Shown: positions 18,969-28,733, numbered from the stretch's first letter. The stretch: 64,000 nucleotides of DNA from Halothiobacillus sp045689735 (GCF_045689735.1 NZ_CP142685.1:1488001-1552000), one strand, 5' to 3'. Notes: a model not told the origin generated them from the letters alone. Program-made: numbers and translations.

Positions 18969-19357
18969 CGGGTTCTGCCCGCTTCTGGCTGGTGCTGGGC
19001 ATGGCGTCCATGCTGAGCGCAGTCATCCTTGCCGCACTCGGCGCCCACGGCCCGCTGGCACCCAGCAGCGCCTTGGCGCAGCGATGGCTCGCCACCGCCA
19101 GCCTGTTTCATCTCACCCACAGCCTGGCCTTGATCGGTTTTGGTTTGTGGCTGGGACAAATCCGCCGCCCCTGTCACCTGCCCGCCGCCTTGCTGCTGGT
19201 CGGGATGACCTTGTTTACCGGCTCGCTGTATCTGCTGGTCTTCACCACCGTACACTTTCCGCCACTCATCACCCCGATCGGGGGCGGGCTCCTGATGCTG
19301 GGCTGGCTCGCCTGGCTGTTCGCGGTGCTCTTGCGCCGACCGATCCCAGCGGGTTAA
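18965..19357 (+). CDS. DUF423 family small membrane protein
   Basis: A 130-residue protein with four hydrophobic helices and the N-terminal 'LAALGAHG' segment typical of DUF423 (YgdD-like) proteins, whose function is unknown. It begins inside the bamE stop (ATGA overlap), which indicates translational coupling. Inner-membrane location is expected. Confidence 0.85.
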   Translation: MTGSARFWLVLGMASMLSAVILAALGAHGPLAPSSALAQRWLATASLFHLTHSLALIGFGLWLGQIRRPCHLPAALLLVGMTLFTGSLYLLVFTTVHFPPLITPIGGGLLMLGWLAWLFAVLLRRPIPAG

Positions 19358-19618
19358 GCCCGCCAGTCACGCGACGCACGCGGGGCATCGGGCGCCTCGA
19401 AAAACCGTCACGAGCGGATGGAGTGCAAGGAGCCCCGCAGAGAATCCCAGAGATATATCAAATAGATAGGCAAGGGGTGAACGGGCTTACACCAGCTACG
19501 CGTTAGGAAGCGACACCGCAATCCGTTCGCGCAGTAGGTTTTCCGAGGTGCCCCATCATCGACCGGAATACCCATTTCCGTTACAATCCCGCGCTTATCG
19601 TCCCTAGCCGAACACACC
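19358..19618. other. 261-bp non-coding interval upstream of fabA
   Basis: No credible coding frame is visible between the DUF423 gene and fabA. The middle (about 19405-19500) is unlike its surroundings, with an AT-rich stretch (ATATATCAAATAGATAG) inside GC-rich flanks. It may be a repeat or mobile-element remnant, but neither terminal repeats nor a transposase fragment could be recognised. A TTACAAT at about 19579-19585 is a possible -10 for fabA, without a convincing -35. Confidence 0.4.
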
Positions 19619-20137
19619 ATGAATCCCAATCAATTTGAATTTGATGACCTGATCCGCTGCGCCAAAGGCGAGATGTTCGGACCAGGCAATGCCCAATTAC
19701 CACTCCCGCCGATGCTGATGTTCGACCGCATCGAGAAAATCACTACCGAGGGCGGAAAATTTGGCAAGGGCGAAATGCAGGCGGAGCTTTTGGTCAAACC
19801 CGATTTATGGTTTTTTGGCTGCCATTTTGAAGGCGATCCCGTCATGCCTGGCTGCTTGGGGCTCGATGCGATGTGGCAGCTGGTCGGGTTCTATCTCGGC
19901 TGGAGCGGCGGCAAGGGTCATGGCCGGGCGCTCGGTGTGGGCGAGGTCAAATTTTCCGGCCAGGTCCTGCCGAGCAACCATAAAATCACTTACCAGATCG
20001 ACATTAAACGCGTCATCATGCGCAAGCTGACCATGGGCATTGCCGATGCGTATATGGCTGTTGATGGCAAAATCATCTACGAAGCCAAAGATCTGCGCGT
20101 CGGTCTGTTCACCAACACCGATTCATTGACGGAGTAA
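19619..20137 (+). CDS. fabA: 3-hydroxydecanoyl-ACP dehydratase/isomerase FabA
   Basis: A 172-residue hot-dog fold enzyme that dehydrates 3-hydroxydecanoyl-ACP and isomerises the product to the cis-3 form, the branch point for unsaturated fatty acids. The catalytic histidine is H69 in 'FFGCHFEGDPVMPGCLGLD', with D83 as partner, matching H70/D84 of E. coli. It is followed six bases later by fabB, the standard fabAB operon of gammaproteobacteria. Confidence 0.97.
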   Translation: MNPNQFEFDDLIRCAKGEMFGPGNAQLPLPPMLMFDRIEKITTEGGKFGKGEMQAELLVKPDLWFFGCHFEGDPVMPGCLGLDAMWQLVGFYLGWSGGKGHGRALGVGEVKFSGQVLPSNHKITYQIDIKRVIMRKLTMGIADAYMAVDGKIIYEAKDLRVGLFTNTDSLTE

Positions 20138-20143
20138 TTTCGT

Positions 20144-21361
20144 ATGCGTCGCGTCGTCATCACGGGTATGGGCATCGTCTCCAGCCTTGGCAACAACACG
20201 AAGGAAGTCCTCGCCTCGCTGCGGGCGGGACGCTCGGGGATCGAGACCAACCCCGAACAGGTCGAGCATGGGTTTCGCTCGCACATTGCGGGCACCCTGA
20301 AAATCAACCCGGAAGAGCACATCGATCGCAAACTGTATCGCTTCATGGGCGCCGCCGCGGCCTATACCTATCTCGCAATGCAGGAAGCGATTACCGAGTC
20401 CGGCCTAACAGCCGAGCAGGTCTCACACCCACGCACCGGGCTGATCGTCGGCTCGGGCGGGTCATCCTGCGAGAATATCGTCGAAACCGCCGATATCGTG
20501 CGGGAAAAAGGCGTCAAGCGCGTCGGCCCCTATATGGTGACCCGCACGATGGGTTCGACGACCTCCGCCTGCCTGGCCACCCCGTTTGGCATCAAGGGGG
20601 TGAATTTTTCGATCAGCTCCGCCTGTGCCACCTCGGCGCATTGCATCGGCTCCGGGGTCGAGCAGATCCAGTTTGGCAAACAGGACATCGTATTTGCTGG
20701 CGGCGGCGAAGAGTTGCACTGGTCGCAATCGGCCATGTTCGATGCGATGGGTGCGTTGTCCTCGAAATACAACGATACCCCGCAGACGGCCTCCCGGCCA
20801 TTCGATGCGACCCGCGATGGTTTTGTCATCTCCGGCGGCGGCGGCGTGGTGGTTCTCGAAGCGCTGGAACACGCCCTGGCACGCGGCGCCACGATTCTTG
20901 CCGAGGTCGTGGGCTACGGCGCGACTTCGGATGGTTATGACATGGTGCAACCCTCCGGCGAAGGCGCGTTGCGCTGTATGCAGCAGGCGCTGGCGACCGT
21001 CCAGGGGCGCATCGACTATGTCAACACCCACGGCACCAGTACGCCCGCCGGGGATATGCGGGAGCTAGAGTCTCTGGCCAAAATCTTCCCGCAGGATCAG
21101 CCCTACATCACCTCGACCAAGTCACTCTCGGGGCATGCATTGGGTGCCGCCGGCGTACACGAGGCGGTCTACTCCCTGCTGATGCTGCAACACCGCTTCA
21201 TCGCGGCCTCGGCGAATATCACCGAGCTCGATCCGAAAGCGGCCGGTGTGAATATCCTCACGCAAACGCTGGAAAATGCCACCATCGATACCGTGCTCTC
21301 CAATAGCTTCGGGTTTGGCGGCACCAATGCCTCGCTGGTGCTCCAGCGCTATCAAGGCTGA
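20144..21361 (+). CDS. fabB: 3-oxoacyl-ACP synthase I FabB
   Basis: A 405-residue beta-ketoacyl-ACP synthase I, needed to elongate the cis-3-decenoyl product of FabA. The nucleophile is C161 (SSACATSAHC). The two catalytic histidines lie in 'NTHGTSTP' and 'SGHALGAAGVHE', and the C-terminal 'NSFGFGGTNASLVLQ' is intact. It ends one base before the convergent ABC ATPase gene. Confidence 0.97.
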   Translation: MRRVVITGMGIVSSLGNNTKEVLASLRAGRSGIETNPEQVEHGFRSHIAGTLKINPEEHIDRKLYRFMGAAAAYTYLAMQEAITESGLTAEQVSHPRTGLIVGSGGSSCENIVETADIVREKGVKRVGPYMVTRTMGSTTSACLATPFGIKGVNFSISSACATSAHCIGSGVEQIQFGKQDIVFAGGGEELHWSQSAMFDAMGALSSKYNDTPQTASRPFDATRDGFVISGGGGVVVLEALEHALARGATILAEVVGYGATSDGYDMVQPSGEGALRCMQQALATVQGRIDYVNTHGTSTPAGDMRELESLAKIFPQDQPYITSTKSLSGHALGAAGVHEAVYSLLMLQHRFIAASANITELDPKAAGVNILTQTLENATIDTVLSNSFGFGGTNASLVLQRYQG

Positions 21362-21362
21362 G

Positions 21363-22964
21363 TCACAGCGCGCCTTGGTCGGCATCAAGTAACAGCCGGG
21401 TATAGTCCGCCTGCGGGCGGGCGAATACCTCGGCCGTCTCGCCCTGTTCGACCACCCGCCCGGCGCGCAACACCAGTACGCGGTGCGCCATTGCCCGCAC
21501 GACCCGCAAATCGTGGGTAATCAGCAGGTAACTCAAGCCCATCGACTGCTGCAACTGCCGCAACAAGGCCAGAATCTGTGCCTGCACCGTGGCATCCAAC
21601 GCGCTGGTCGGCTCATCGAGCACCAGAATTTTCGGCTGAAGAATCAGCGCCCGGGCAATCGCGATGCGTTGCCGCTGGCCGCCTGAAAACTCATGCGGAT
21701 ACCGATCCAGAGCCACCGATCCCAGGCCGACAGCCGCCAGCACCGCATCGACCCGCGCGCGCCGCGCCTCGACGGACAGGGTAGGTTCATGCACGGCCAA
21801 CCCCTCACCGACAATTTCGCCCAGGGTCATGCGGGGCGACAAAGCCGAGAACGGGTCTTGAAAGACGATCTGGATTTCCCGCCGGAACGGTCGAAATCGA
21901 CGCTCGCTCAGGGCTGAAACCACCTGCTCCGCCAAGACGATTTCCCCCCGCGCCGCAATCAAACGCATCAGCGCTAGGGCGAGGGTCGTCTTGCCCGAAC
22001 CGGACTCCCCGATCACGCCCAGGGTTTCCCCAACGGCCAGAGAAAAATCCAGCGGATGCAGCACCGTTACCGGTGGTGCGCGACGAAACCAGCGGGCGGG
22101 ATTGCGTGCCGCATAGGCCACGCTCAATCCGGTCACCCGCAGCACGGAGGGCAATGACGCGGCAGGCGCAGGAGCCACCCCCTCGAAACTCGAGGATAAC
22201 AACGCCTGGGTGTAGGCATGCGCGGGGCGAGTAAAGACCGCCTCGACCCGCCCTTGCTCGACAATCCGCCCCCGCTGCATCACCGCCACCTCGGTCGCAA
22301 ACCGGAGAACCAGGGGTAAGTCATGCGTAATCAACAGGATGGATAATTCCATCTCGTCCTGCAAGCGCCGCAGCAATTGCAGGATTTGCTGGCGAATCTG
22401 CGCATCCAGCGCCGTGGTCGGTTCATCGGCAATCAGCAATTTGGGTCGGCAGGCCAGCGCCATCGCAATCATTGCCCGCTGGCGCTGACCACCCGATAAC
22501 TGATGCGGCAAGGCCTCGAACAAGCGCTCCGGCTCCGGCAGTTGCACCTGCCCCAATAAGGCCAGCACACGGGCGCGAACGGCGGAACGCACAAGCCCCT
22601 CATGCCGCTCGATCACCTCGCCAATCTGCGCGCCGATCGATTTCAGCGGATTGAATGCCGACATCGGCTCCTGAAAGACAAAGCCGATCTCCCGCCCGCG
22701 CACTGCACGCAAGGCTCGATCCGGCAGGCGCAGAAGATCCTGCCCGCCCCACCACACGCGGCTCTCGGGCGTCACGGTCAAACCATCGAGCAGACGCAGA
22801 ATCGTCAGCGCCGTCACCGTCTTGCCGGAACCCGATTCCCCGACCAGCGCAAATCGGGCGCCCGGCGGCACACTGAAGGACACTTCATGCAACACCGCCT
22901 CCTCGGCAGAGAAGGCGGCGGTGAGTCGCTCAACCCGGAGCAAAGCGGCAGACTGGGATTCCAT
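21363..22964 (-). CDS. YejF-like ABC transporter with two ATPase domains
   Basis: A 533-residue fusion of two ABC ATPase domains of the oligopeptide/nickel type. Each half has a GESGSGKT Walker A, and the signatures are LSGGQRQR and FSGGQRQR with intact Walker B motifs (LIADEPTTALD, LVLDEPTSALD). Such proteins drive peptide importers; YejF (529 residues in E. coli) is the closest in organisation. No matching substrate-binding protein or permease gene is next to it, so its partners must be elsewhere. The ATG at 22964 is chosen because the first ABC domain begins about ten residues later; a frame extension to 23030 overlaps the divergent rlmKL promoter region. Confidence 0.8.
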   Translation of the reverse strand: MESQSAALLRVERLTAAFSAEEAVLHEVSFSVPPGARFALVGESGSGKTVTALTILRLLDGLTVTPESRVWWGGQDLLRLPDRALRAVRGREIGFVFQEPMSAFNPLKSIGAQIGEVIERHEGLVRSAVRARVLALLGQVQLPEPERLFEALPHQLSGGQRQRAMIAMALACRPKLLIADEPTTALDAQIRQQILQLLRRLQDEMELSILLITHDLPLVLRFATEVAVMQRGRIVEQGRVEAVFTRPAHAYTQALLSSSFEGVAPAPAASLPSVLRVTGLSVAYAARNPARWFRRAPPVTVLHPLDFSLAVGETLGVIGESGSGKTTLALALMRLIAARGEIVLAEQVVSALSERRFRPFRREIQIVFQDPFSALSPRMTLGEIVGEGLAVHEPTLSVEARRARVDAVLAAVGLGSVALDRYPHEFSGGQRQRIAIARALILQPKILVLDEPTSALDATVQAQILALLRQLQQSMGLSYLLITHDLRVVRAMAHRVLVLRAGRVVEQGETAEVFARPQADYTRLLLDADQGAL

Positions 22965-23077
22965 AGGGGATGACAACGAGAACCATGAGCCCGCAGTGTA
23001 ACTCCGCGCCGGCATTTTTCGGTTCATCATCGCTGATTAGTCCTGCACAGCATGAGGCAATCGGGTACAGTCGCGCG

Positions 23078-25315
23078 ATGAATGCAATCTCCGATATTCT
23101 CTGGCCAATTACCGTCGTCACCGCGCCAGATCTCGCCGCCCCGCTCGCGGAAGAGATCCGCCAACTGGTCAGCGCAAAAATCTCGGATCGCCCGTTCGGC
23201 ATCGAACTGCTGGCCACCCCGACCGAAGCCTACCGCATCGTCTGCGACAGCCTGATCGCCGGCCATGTCTATCTTCGCCTGCAACAAGGCGACGCGGCCA
23301 CGGCGGATGCGCTCTACCAGTTCGTCCAGCGCATCGATTGGTCCGCCCATCTGGCCGCAGACGGTTACTTCAGTGTCAGCGCGACCGGCACCACCGAGGC
23401 TCTGCGTCACACCGGATTCATCGCCACCCGTATCAAAGATGCGATTGTCGATCAATTTCGCGCCCGAACCGGCCAAAGACCCAGCATCGACACCGAACAC
23501 CCGGATCTGCGTCTGCATTGTCACCTCACGGCGCAAGGCCAAGCCACGCTGTCTCTCGAACTTTCCAATGGCTCATTACACCGCCGCGGCTATCGGCAGG
23601 AAGGCGGCCTGGCGCCGCTGCGCGAAACCCTGGCCGCGGGCATGCTCTGGCGCGCCCGCTGGCCGAAATACTGTGCCGAAGCCAGCCCTGAGCATCCCGT
23701 CACCCTATTCGATCCGATGTGCGGCTCCGGCACACTCGTGATCGAGGCCGCGCTGGCCGCCTTGGGTCAACCGCCCGCGATGCGCGCCCGGCGCCTGGGC
23801 TCGCGGGGCTGGCTGCTGCACGATGTCCAAGCGCAATCTGCGGTGCTCGCCAACCCGCCACCCGCGCGCGACCCTGCGGCATTTCGCTTCATTGGCCGAG
23901 ACATCGATACCGAACAGATTGCGGCCGCCCGGTCGAATGCGGCCCGCGCCGGGCTGGCCGACCGTCTGGATTTCGCCGTCGCCGACGCCTGGCAAGCCCC
24001 TTGTCCCACCACAGGGGGGGAATCCAGCCAAGGGCTATTGATCAGCAACCTGCCGTATGGCGAGCGCATCACCGTACAAAACCAGCGCACCGATCAACCA
24101 GACTGGCACCAGCTCACCCAAGCCTGGCAAGCCCAACTCCAGGGCTGGCACTGGGCATTACTCCTTCCCGAGGGCATGGGCAAACACTGGCCTCTCCGGT
24201 TTGAACGGTCGTTCGCGCTTGATCAAAGCGGGATTGCCGTCGAATTGATTCGTGGCGAGTTCAATGAAAAATCGCAACGCAGCGCTCAGGGGCCACTCGC
24301 CTTGGCGGCGCGCCTCGCACAAGACCCTATCGCCGATTCACTCGATGCCAGCGCTTTCCACAATCGCCTGCAAAAAAACCTGAAACATCTACGCAAATAC
24401 GCCACCCGCGAAGGACTCTGCTGTTATCGGCTCTACGATGCCGATCTGCCGGAGTTCAATGCTGCGATCGACCTGTATCAGGACGAAACCGGCGAAACCT
24501 ACATCGATCTGCAGGAATACCGCGCGCCCAATCACATTGATCCGCAGCTCAGCCGGGCACGGCTGGCCGCGATGGTGCGGAGTACCCTCGCTGTCCTGGC
24601 CTTGCCCGCCGATCATTGCGTGCTGCGCCAGCGCCAACGGCAAACGGGCAACAGCCAATATCAGCGCTTGAACGAGGCGCGACTGGAAAAAGTCGTCCGC
24701 GAAGGCGGCACCCGGCTCTGGATCAACCTCACGGACTACCTCGATACCGGGTTATTCCTCGATCATCGACGGGTGCGCGATCGCGTGGCCGAACTCGCCC
24801 AAGGCAACAGCCTGTTGAACCTGTTCTGCTACACCGCCACCGCCTCCGTGCGCGCCGCCTACCGGGGCGCCGCCAGCAGCCTCTCGATCGATCTGTCCAA
24901 TACCTATCTCGACTGGGCCGAGCGCAATTTCGCGCTCAACGGCATCCAGACGGGCGGTCAGCATCGACTGCTGCGCGCCAATGTGCTGGATTGGCTGGCC
25001 AAGATGCAGCACGCCAGCCAAACCCAGCGCTTCGACATCATCTTCTGCGACCCCCCAAGTTTTTCGAATTCCAAAGCCATGGAAGGCACGCTGGATATTC
25101 AACGCGATCACCCGCAGATCATCCGGCAATGCATGCACCTGCTTCGGCCGGAGGGAATTTTTATCTTTTCAAATAACCTAAAAGGCTTTAAATTGTCGCC
25201 TGAATTGCAGGAAGAATTCCAAATCAATGACTTATCCAGAAGCACCTTGCCAACGGATTTCGAGCGCACCCCCAACCGGCGCAGCGTGTTCGAAATTCGC
25301 CACCGCAAAGCCTGA
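23078..25315 (+). CDS. rlmL: Bifunctional 23S rRNA methyltransferase RlmKL
   Basis: A 745-residue fusion enzyme that makes m2G2445 (RlmL half) and m7G2069 (RlmK half) in 23S rRNA. A THUMP domain (about 50-165) precedes the first Rossmann methyltransferase with 'FDPMCGSGTLVIEAAL' and the catalytic-type NLPYGE motif. The second methyltransferase, in the C-terminal third, has 'LLNLFCYTATASV' and 'FCDPPSFSNSK'. The ATG at 23078 is the first that begins with the conserved domain. The protein is somewhat longer than the 702-residue E. coli enzyme. The following lipoprotein gene starts inside its 3' end. Confidence 0.93.
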   Translation: MNAISDILWPITVVTAPDLAAPLAEEIRQLVSAKISDRPFGIELLATPTEAYRIVCDSLIAGHVYLRLQQGDAATADALYQFVQRIDWSAHLAADGYFSVSATGTTEALRHTGFIATRIKDAIVDQFRARTGQRPSIDTEHPDLRLHCHLTAQGQATLSLELSNGSLHRRGYRQEGGLAPLRETLAAGMLWRARWPKYCAEASPEHPVTLFDPMCGSGTLVIEAALAALGQPPAMRARRLGSRGWLLHDVQAQSAVLANPPPARDPAAFRFIGRDIDTEQIAAARSNAARAGLADRLDFAVADAWQAPCPTTGGESSQGLLISNLPYGERITVQNQRTDQPDWHQLTQAWQAQLQGWHWALLLPEGMGKHWPLRFERSFALDQSGIAVELIRGEFNEKSQRSAQGPLALAARLAQDPIADSLDASAFHNRLQKNLKHLRKYATREGLCCYRLYDADLPEFNAAIDLYQDETGETYIDLQEYRAPNHIDPQLSRARLAAMVRSTLAVLALPADHCVLRQRQRQTGNSQYQRLNEARLEKVVREGGTRLWINLTDYLDTGLFLDHRRVRDRVAELAQGNSLLNLFCYTATASVRAAYRGAASSLSIDLSNTYLDWAERNFALNGIQTGGQHRLLRANVLDWLAKMQHASQTQRFDIIFCDPPSFSNSKAMEGTLDIQRDHPQIIRQCMHLLRPEGIFIFSNNLKGFKLSPELQEEFQINDLSRSTLPTDFERTPNRRSVFEIRHRKA

Positions 25316-25973
25316 GCATCAGCCATCTCGTTGGGCGTTCTTGGGCGCGATCCTGCTGGCCGCGATGACACTGGGCGGCTGTGCCAATCTGCCCACCGTA
25401 TCCCCCAACGATCACTCAGCCCAAACTGCGATCGATGAAAATACGGATCAATCGGCCAGCGCCGATGACCGGCTCTACGGTTTTGGCGATGGCCTGCTGA
25501 ACAAGCGGCTGCCCAGCAACCCGCTGGCGGCCATCAATGGGCAAAATGCCCCTCACTCGGCAGGAACCGAGGCGGTCTTTCAGGCGATGGCGCAATTGGG
25601 CGTCGCCTATCAGCGTGGTGGAAGCTCGGTCGGCACCGGCTTTGACTGCAGTGGGCTGACGAGCTACGCCTACAAACAGGCGGACATCACCTTACCCCGA
25701 ACAGCGCGGGAGCAATACGCCTTCACCCAACGGATCAGCAAGGCACAGCTCAAACCGGGCGATTTATTGTTCTTCAAGATCCGCAGCCGAAAAATCGACC
25801 ATGTCGGGATCTATGTGGGGGATAACCGCTTCATTCACGCACCGCGCGTGGGTCAGCGTATCGAGTATGCCAATCTGGATGCCGCCTATTGGAAGCGCCA
25901 TTATGTCGGCGCGGGTCGGGTGCCGGGCGCCAGCAAGCTTGATCTCTCCGAAATCTCTCCATCCCAGCGCTAA
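25227..25973 (+). CDS. NlpC/P60 family lipoprotein (peptidoglycan endopeptidase)
   Basis: A 248-residue predicted cell-wall hydrolase. The NlpC/P60 triad is visible as C141 (GFDCSG), H192 (IDHVGIY) and H204 (FIHAPR), so it should cleave peptide crosslinks in murein. A lipobox (TLGGC, C52) follows a hydrophobic segment, implying anchoring to a membrane. The only in-frame ATG upstream of the signal is at 25227, which overlaps rlmKL by 89 bases and gives an unusually long n-region of about 35 residues. No good GTG or TTG alternative exists, so the true start may be a rare codon. A palindromic terminator follows. Confidence 0.82.
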   Translation: MTYPEAPCQRISSAPPTGAACSKFATAKPEHQPSRWAFLGAILLAAMTLGGCANLPTVSPNDHSAQTAIDENTDQSASADDRLYGFGDGLLNKRLPSNPLAAINGQNAPHSAGTEAVFQAMAQLGVAYQRGGSSVGTGFDCSGLTSYAYKQADITLPRTAREQYAFTQRISKAQLKPGDLLFFKIRSRKIDHVGIYVGDNRFIHAPRVGQRIEYANLDAAYWKRHYVGAGRVPGASKLDLSEISPSQR

Positions 25974-26000
25974 ATCCGGATCTTCTTGTCTGGAAAGAAC

Positions 26001-26028
26001 ATTCAGGGCGAAAATTTTCGCCCTGAAT
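26001..26028. terminator. Palindromic bidirectional terminator
   Basis: A perfect 28-bp palindrome, with arms ATTCAGGGCGAAAA and its complement, lies between the convergent NlpC/P60 gene and the small membrane protein gene. The central AAAATTTT would form the loop region. T-runs beyond the stem are short, so termination efficiency is uncertain. Confidence 0.6.
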
Positions 26029-26064
26029 TCATTCCGTTTGAGCGCCCGGACAACCGCCCGCGCG

Positions 26065-26346
26065 CTACTTCCCGCCGCTGATGACCCAGCCGGTAATGCC
26101 CGCAAAACCCAATAAAAATCCCGCCGGTGCCAGCATCAGCAAGTCCATGAAAATCGAGTCACTCCCGTTTTTCACGAGGAACATGGCGCTGAATCCACCA
26201 ATCACACCAATGATGACCATGACCGCCCCGAGGATCATGATCCGCTTGGAAAACAAACCAAACCCCCGAGCCCCTTGCATCGGGCGCTCATGGTGATAGG
26301 GATTCTGGTGACCCGGTTCAAACTCATCCTCTGGTGGCTGCGACAT
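26065..26346 (-). CDS. Small membrane protein with two predicted helices
   Basis: A 93-residue protein not assigned to a named family. A hydrophilic N-terminus rich in acidic and histidine residues (about 1-33) is followed by a helix at about 35-56 and a second at about 67-90. It is transcribed divergently from pepA. The compact two-helix layout and an intact frame between a terminator and the pepA promoter region support a real gene. Confidence 0.6.
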   Translation of the reverse strand: MSQPPEDEFEPGHQNPYHHERPMQGARGFGLFSKRIMILGAVMVIIGVIGGFSAMFLVKNGSDSIFMDLLMLAPAGFLLGFAGITGWVISGGK

Positions 26347-26468
26347 AGCCAGACTCTCCGACAGGGCTGCGATTTAGTTCGCCAACCTTAGCACGAAGCG
26401 CGTGCCTGCTCTGATAGAATTTGCGGCATTGTCCATTGGCCGCAGGTTATAAGTTAGGGAGTCTCGTC

Positions 26469-27968
26469 GTGCTTGAATTTTCAGTCAAAAGTGGTGCACC
26501 GGAGAAACAACGGTCTTCCTGCTTGATCGTCGGCGTCTATGAAGCACGCAAGCTCTCGGAAGCCGCTGAAACCATTGATAAATCCAGCGGCGGTTATTTG
26601 AGCGCCATCACCCGCCGGGGGGATATGGAAGGCGAGCTCGGCGACACCCTGCTGATTCACGGCGTGCCGAATATTCAAGCCGAACGGGTCTTGCTGGTCG
26701 GGCTCGGCAAAGAGCGTGAGTTTGATTTGCCCGCGTTGCTCAAGGCCACGACCGCCGCCGTCAAGGCACTGCATTATCGCGGCACAACCGAATGCGTCAG
26801 CCACCTGACCGAGCTCGACATTCGCGGGGTCGAACTCGAACAGATCCTGCGCCAAAGCGCTCTGGCCATCGATGCGGCGATTTACCGTTTCGACCAACTC
26901 AAATCCAGCCCCGACCCCGCCCCGCGCCGGCCACTGCGCAAGGTCACCTTCATTACGCCCAGCCGCCGGGGCTTGCTGGAGGCGGAAAACGCCGTCCGGG
27001 AAGCCATGGCCATCAGCTCGGGCATCGCGCTCACGAAAAATCTCGCCAACCTGCCGCCCAATCTGTGTACGCCGAGCCTGCTCGCCGACCATGCGCGCAA
27101 ACTCACCGAAACCCACCCGCACCTCGCGGTGGAAGTGCTCGATCAGTCCCGCATGGAAACCCTCGGCATGCACGCCCTGCTCGCGGTGGCCAAAGGCAGC
27201 ACGGAAGCGCCCAAACTGATCGTGATGGAGCATCTAGGCGGTGAAGCCGATACCCCACCGATCGTGCTGGTCGGCAAGGGCGTCACCTTTGACTCCGGGG
27301 GGATTTCCCTCAAACCCGGCCTCGATATGGATCAGATGAAATACGACATGGCCGGTGCCGCCGCCGTGATCGGCCTGATCTCCATCGTCGCCGAGCTCAA
27401 ATTGCCGATCAATGTGGTCGGCATCGTCCCAACCGTCGAAAACATGCCCTCCGGTAACGCCTTGAAACCGGGGGATATCATCAAGAGCATGTCCGGCCAA
27501 ACCATCGAAGTGCTCAACACCGATGCCGAAGGCCGCCTGATCCTCTGCGACGCCCTCACCTATGCCAAACGGTTCAAGCCCGAGCTGGTCATCGACATGG
27601 CCACCCTAACCGGTGCCTGCGTGATTGCCCTGGGTCGCGTGCCCAGCGGGCTGTTCAGCAACACCCGCTCGCTGGCGCAAGAACTCATCCGCGCCGGCGA
27701 AACCAGTGGGGATCGTGTGTGGGAACTGCCGTTATGGGATGAGTATCAGGCGCAACTCAAAAGCAACTTTGCCGACATGGCCAATATCGGTGGCCGGGAA
27801 GGCGGCGCTCTTACGGCAGCAGCGTTTCTCGCCCGCTTCACCAAAGACTACAAATGGGCGCATCTGGATATCGCCGGGACGGCCTGGGTCACGGGCGACA
27901 ACAAGGGTGCGACCGGTCGCCCCGTGGCCTTGCTGTCGGAATTCCTGATCAAACGCGCGCGCGGCTGA
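26469..27968 (+). CDS. pepA: Leucyl aminopeptidase (M17)
   Basis: A 499-residue cytosolic aminopeptidase of family M17 that binds two metal ions. The signature NTDAEGRL and the metal/substrate segment 'GKGVTFDSGGISLKPG' are intact. The GTG at 26469 is chosen because GGGAG lies just upstream and because the protein then begins 'MLEFSVKSG', as in other PepA proteins; an ATG frame from 26421 would add 16 unrelated residues. PepA also binds DNA in some bacteria, but nothing here tests that. Confidence 0.94.
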   Translation: MLEFSVKSGAPEKQRSSCLIVGVYEARKLSEAAETIDKSSGGYLSAITRRGDMEGELGDTLLIHGVPNIQAERVLLVGLGKEREFDLPALLKATTAAVKALHYRGTTECVSHLTELDIRGVELEQILRQSALAIDAAIYRFDQLKSSPDPAPRRPLRKVTFITPSRRGLLEAENAVREAMAISSGIALTKNLANLPPNLCTPSLLADHARKLTETHPHLAVEVLDQSRMETLGMHALLAVAKGSTEAPKLIVMEHLGGEADTPPIVLVGKGVTFDSGGISLKPGLDMDQMKYDMAGAAAVIGLISIVAELKLPINVVGIVPTVENMPSGNALKPGDIIKSMSGQTIEVLNTDAEGRLILCDALTYAKRFKPELVIDMATLTGACVIALGRVPSGLFSNTRSLAQELIRAGETSGDRVWELPLWDEYQAQLKSNFADMANIGGREGGALTAAAFLARFTKDYKWAHLDIAGTAWVTGDNKGATGRPVALLSEFLIKRARG

Positions 27969-27977
27969 TGCCAGCCG

Positions 27978-28733
27978 ATGCGTGCCGCGCAGACCAGTGA
28001 GGAAATCCTACCCGGCAGCACGCTCCGGTTTACCTTGAGCCGCAAAGCCATTCGTCGTGCCTATCTGCGGGTGCGACGCGAGGATGGCCGAGTCTGCATC
28101 AGCGCCCCCCACGGCCTGTCCCTGGCGCAAATCCACGCATTCATCCGTCAGCATCAGGACTGGATCGCCCGCCAGCAAACGCAGCAAAGGCAACCTCCGC
28201 CTGCCGAAGCGGATTTCTCCCGTCTCTGGCTGTGGGGTGAAGCCTGGGATGTGCATTGGCAGCACGGGGGGCAGCGCGCCACGGTTCACGCCGAAGGCCA
28301 CACGCTGCATTGCCGTCTGCCGGAGGGGAAAGCCACCCCGGAACAGTGCCAGGCACTACTCGACCGCGTGTTACGCCAAGCGCTTGCCCGTGCCATCGAA
28401 CACCGGCTGCCGCATTGGTGCTCGGTCACCGGCCATGCCCTGCCCGCCGTGCGCATTCGTCGGATGAGCAGCCGCTGGGGAAGTTGCCAAATCCTCCGCC
28501 GTCGGTTGTCGATCAATCTGGCGCTGGCGCATTATCCGCCGGCCTGTCTGGATTTAGTGCTGGTTCACGAACTCATCCATTTCGACGAACGACAGCACAA
28601 TGCGCGGTTTTACCAGAAAATGGACGCCTGCCTGCCCGGCTGGCGAGCCTGGGATCGTGTGTTGCGGGCACCCCCGGGGGCCGGAGTTCACTCGCCCGAC
28701 GATGAAGGGGCAGGCAAATCGACCAGCAGCTGA
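27978..28733 (+). CDS. YgjP-like DUF45 metallopeptidase
   Basis: A 251-residue protein of the YgjP/DUF45 family, related to zinc metallopeptidases. The metal motif HELIH sits in 'VLVHELIHFDERQHNARFY', and the preceding 'RMSSRWGSC' is a family hallmark. It starts nine bases after pepA, so the two are probably co-transcribed. Its 3' end overlaps the convergent LysR gene by 46 bases. Its substrate is unknown. Confidence 0.85.
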   Translation: MRAAQTSEEILPGSTLRFTLSRKAIRRAYLRVRREDGRVCISAPHGLSLAQIHAFIRQHQDWIARQQTQQRQPPPAEADFSRLWLWGEAWDVHWQHGGQRATVHAEGHTLHCRLPEGKATPEQCQALLDRVLRQALARAIEHRLPHWCSVTGHALPAVRIRRMSSRWGSCQILRRRLSINLALAHYPPACLDLVLVHELIHFDERQHNARFYQKMDACLPGWRAWDRVLRAPPGAGVHSPDDEGAGKSTSS

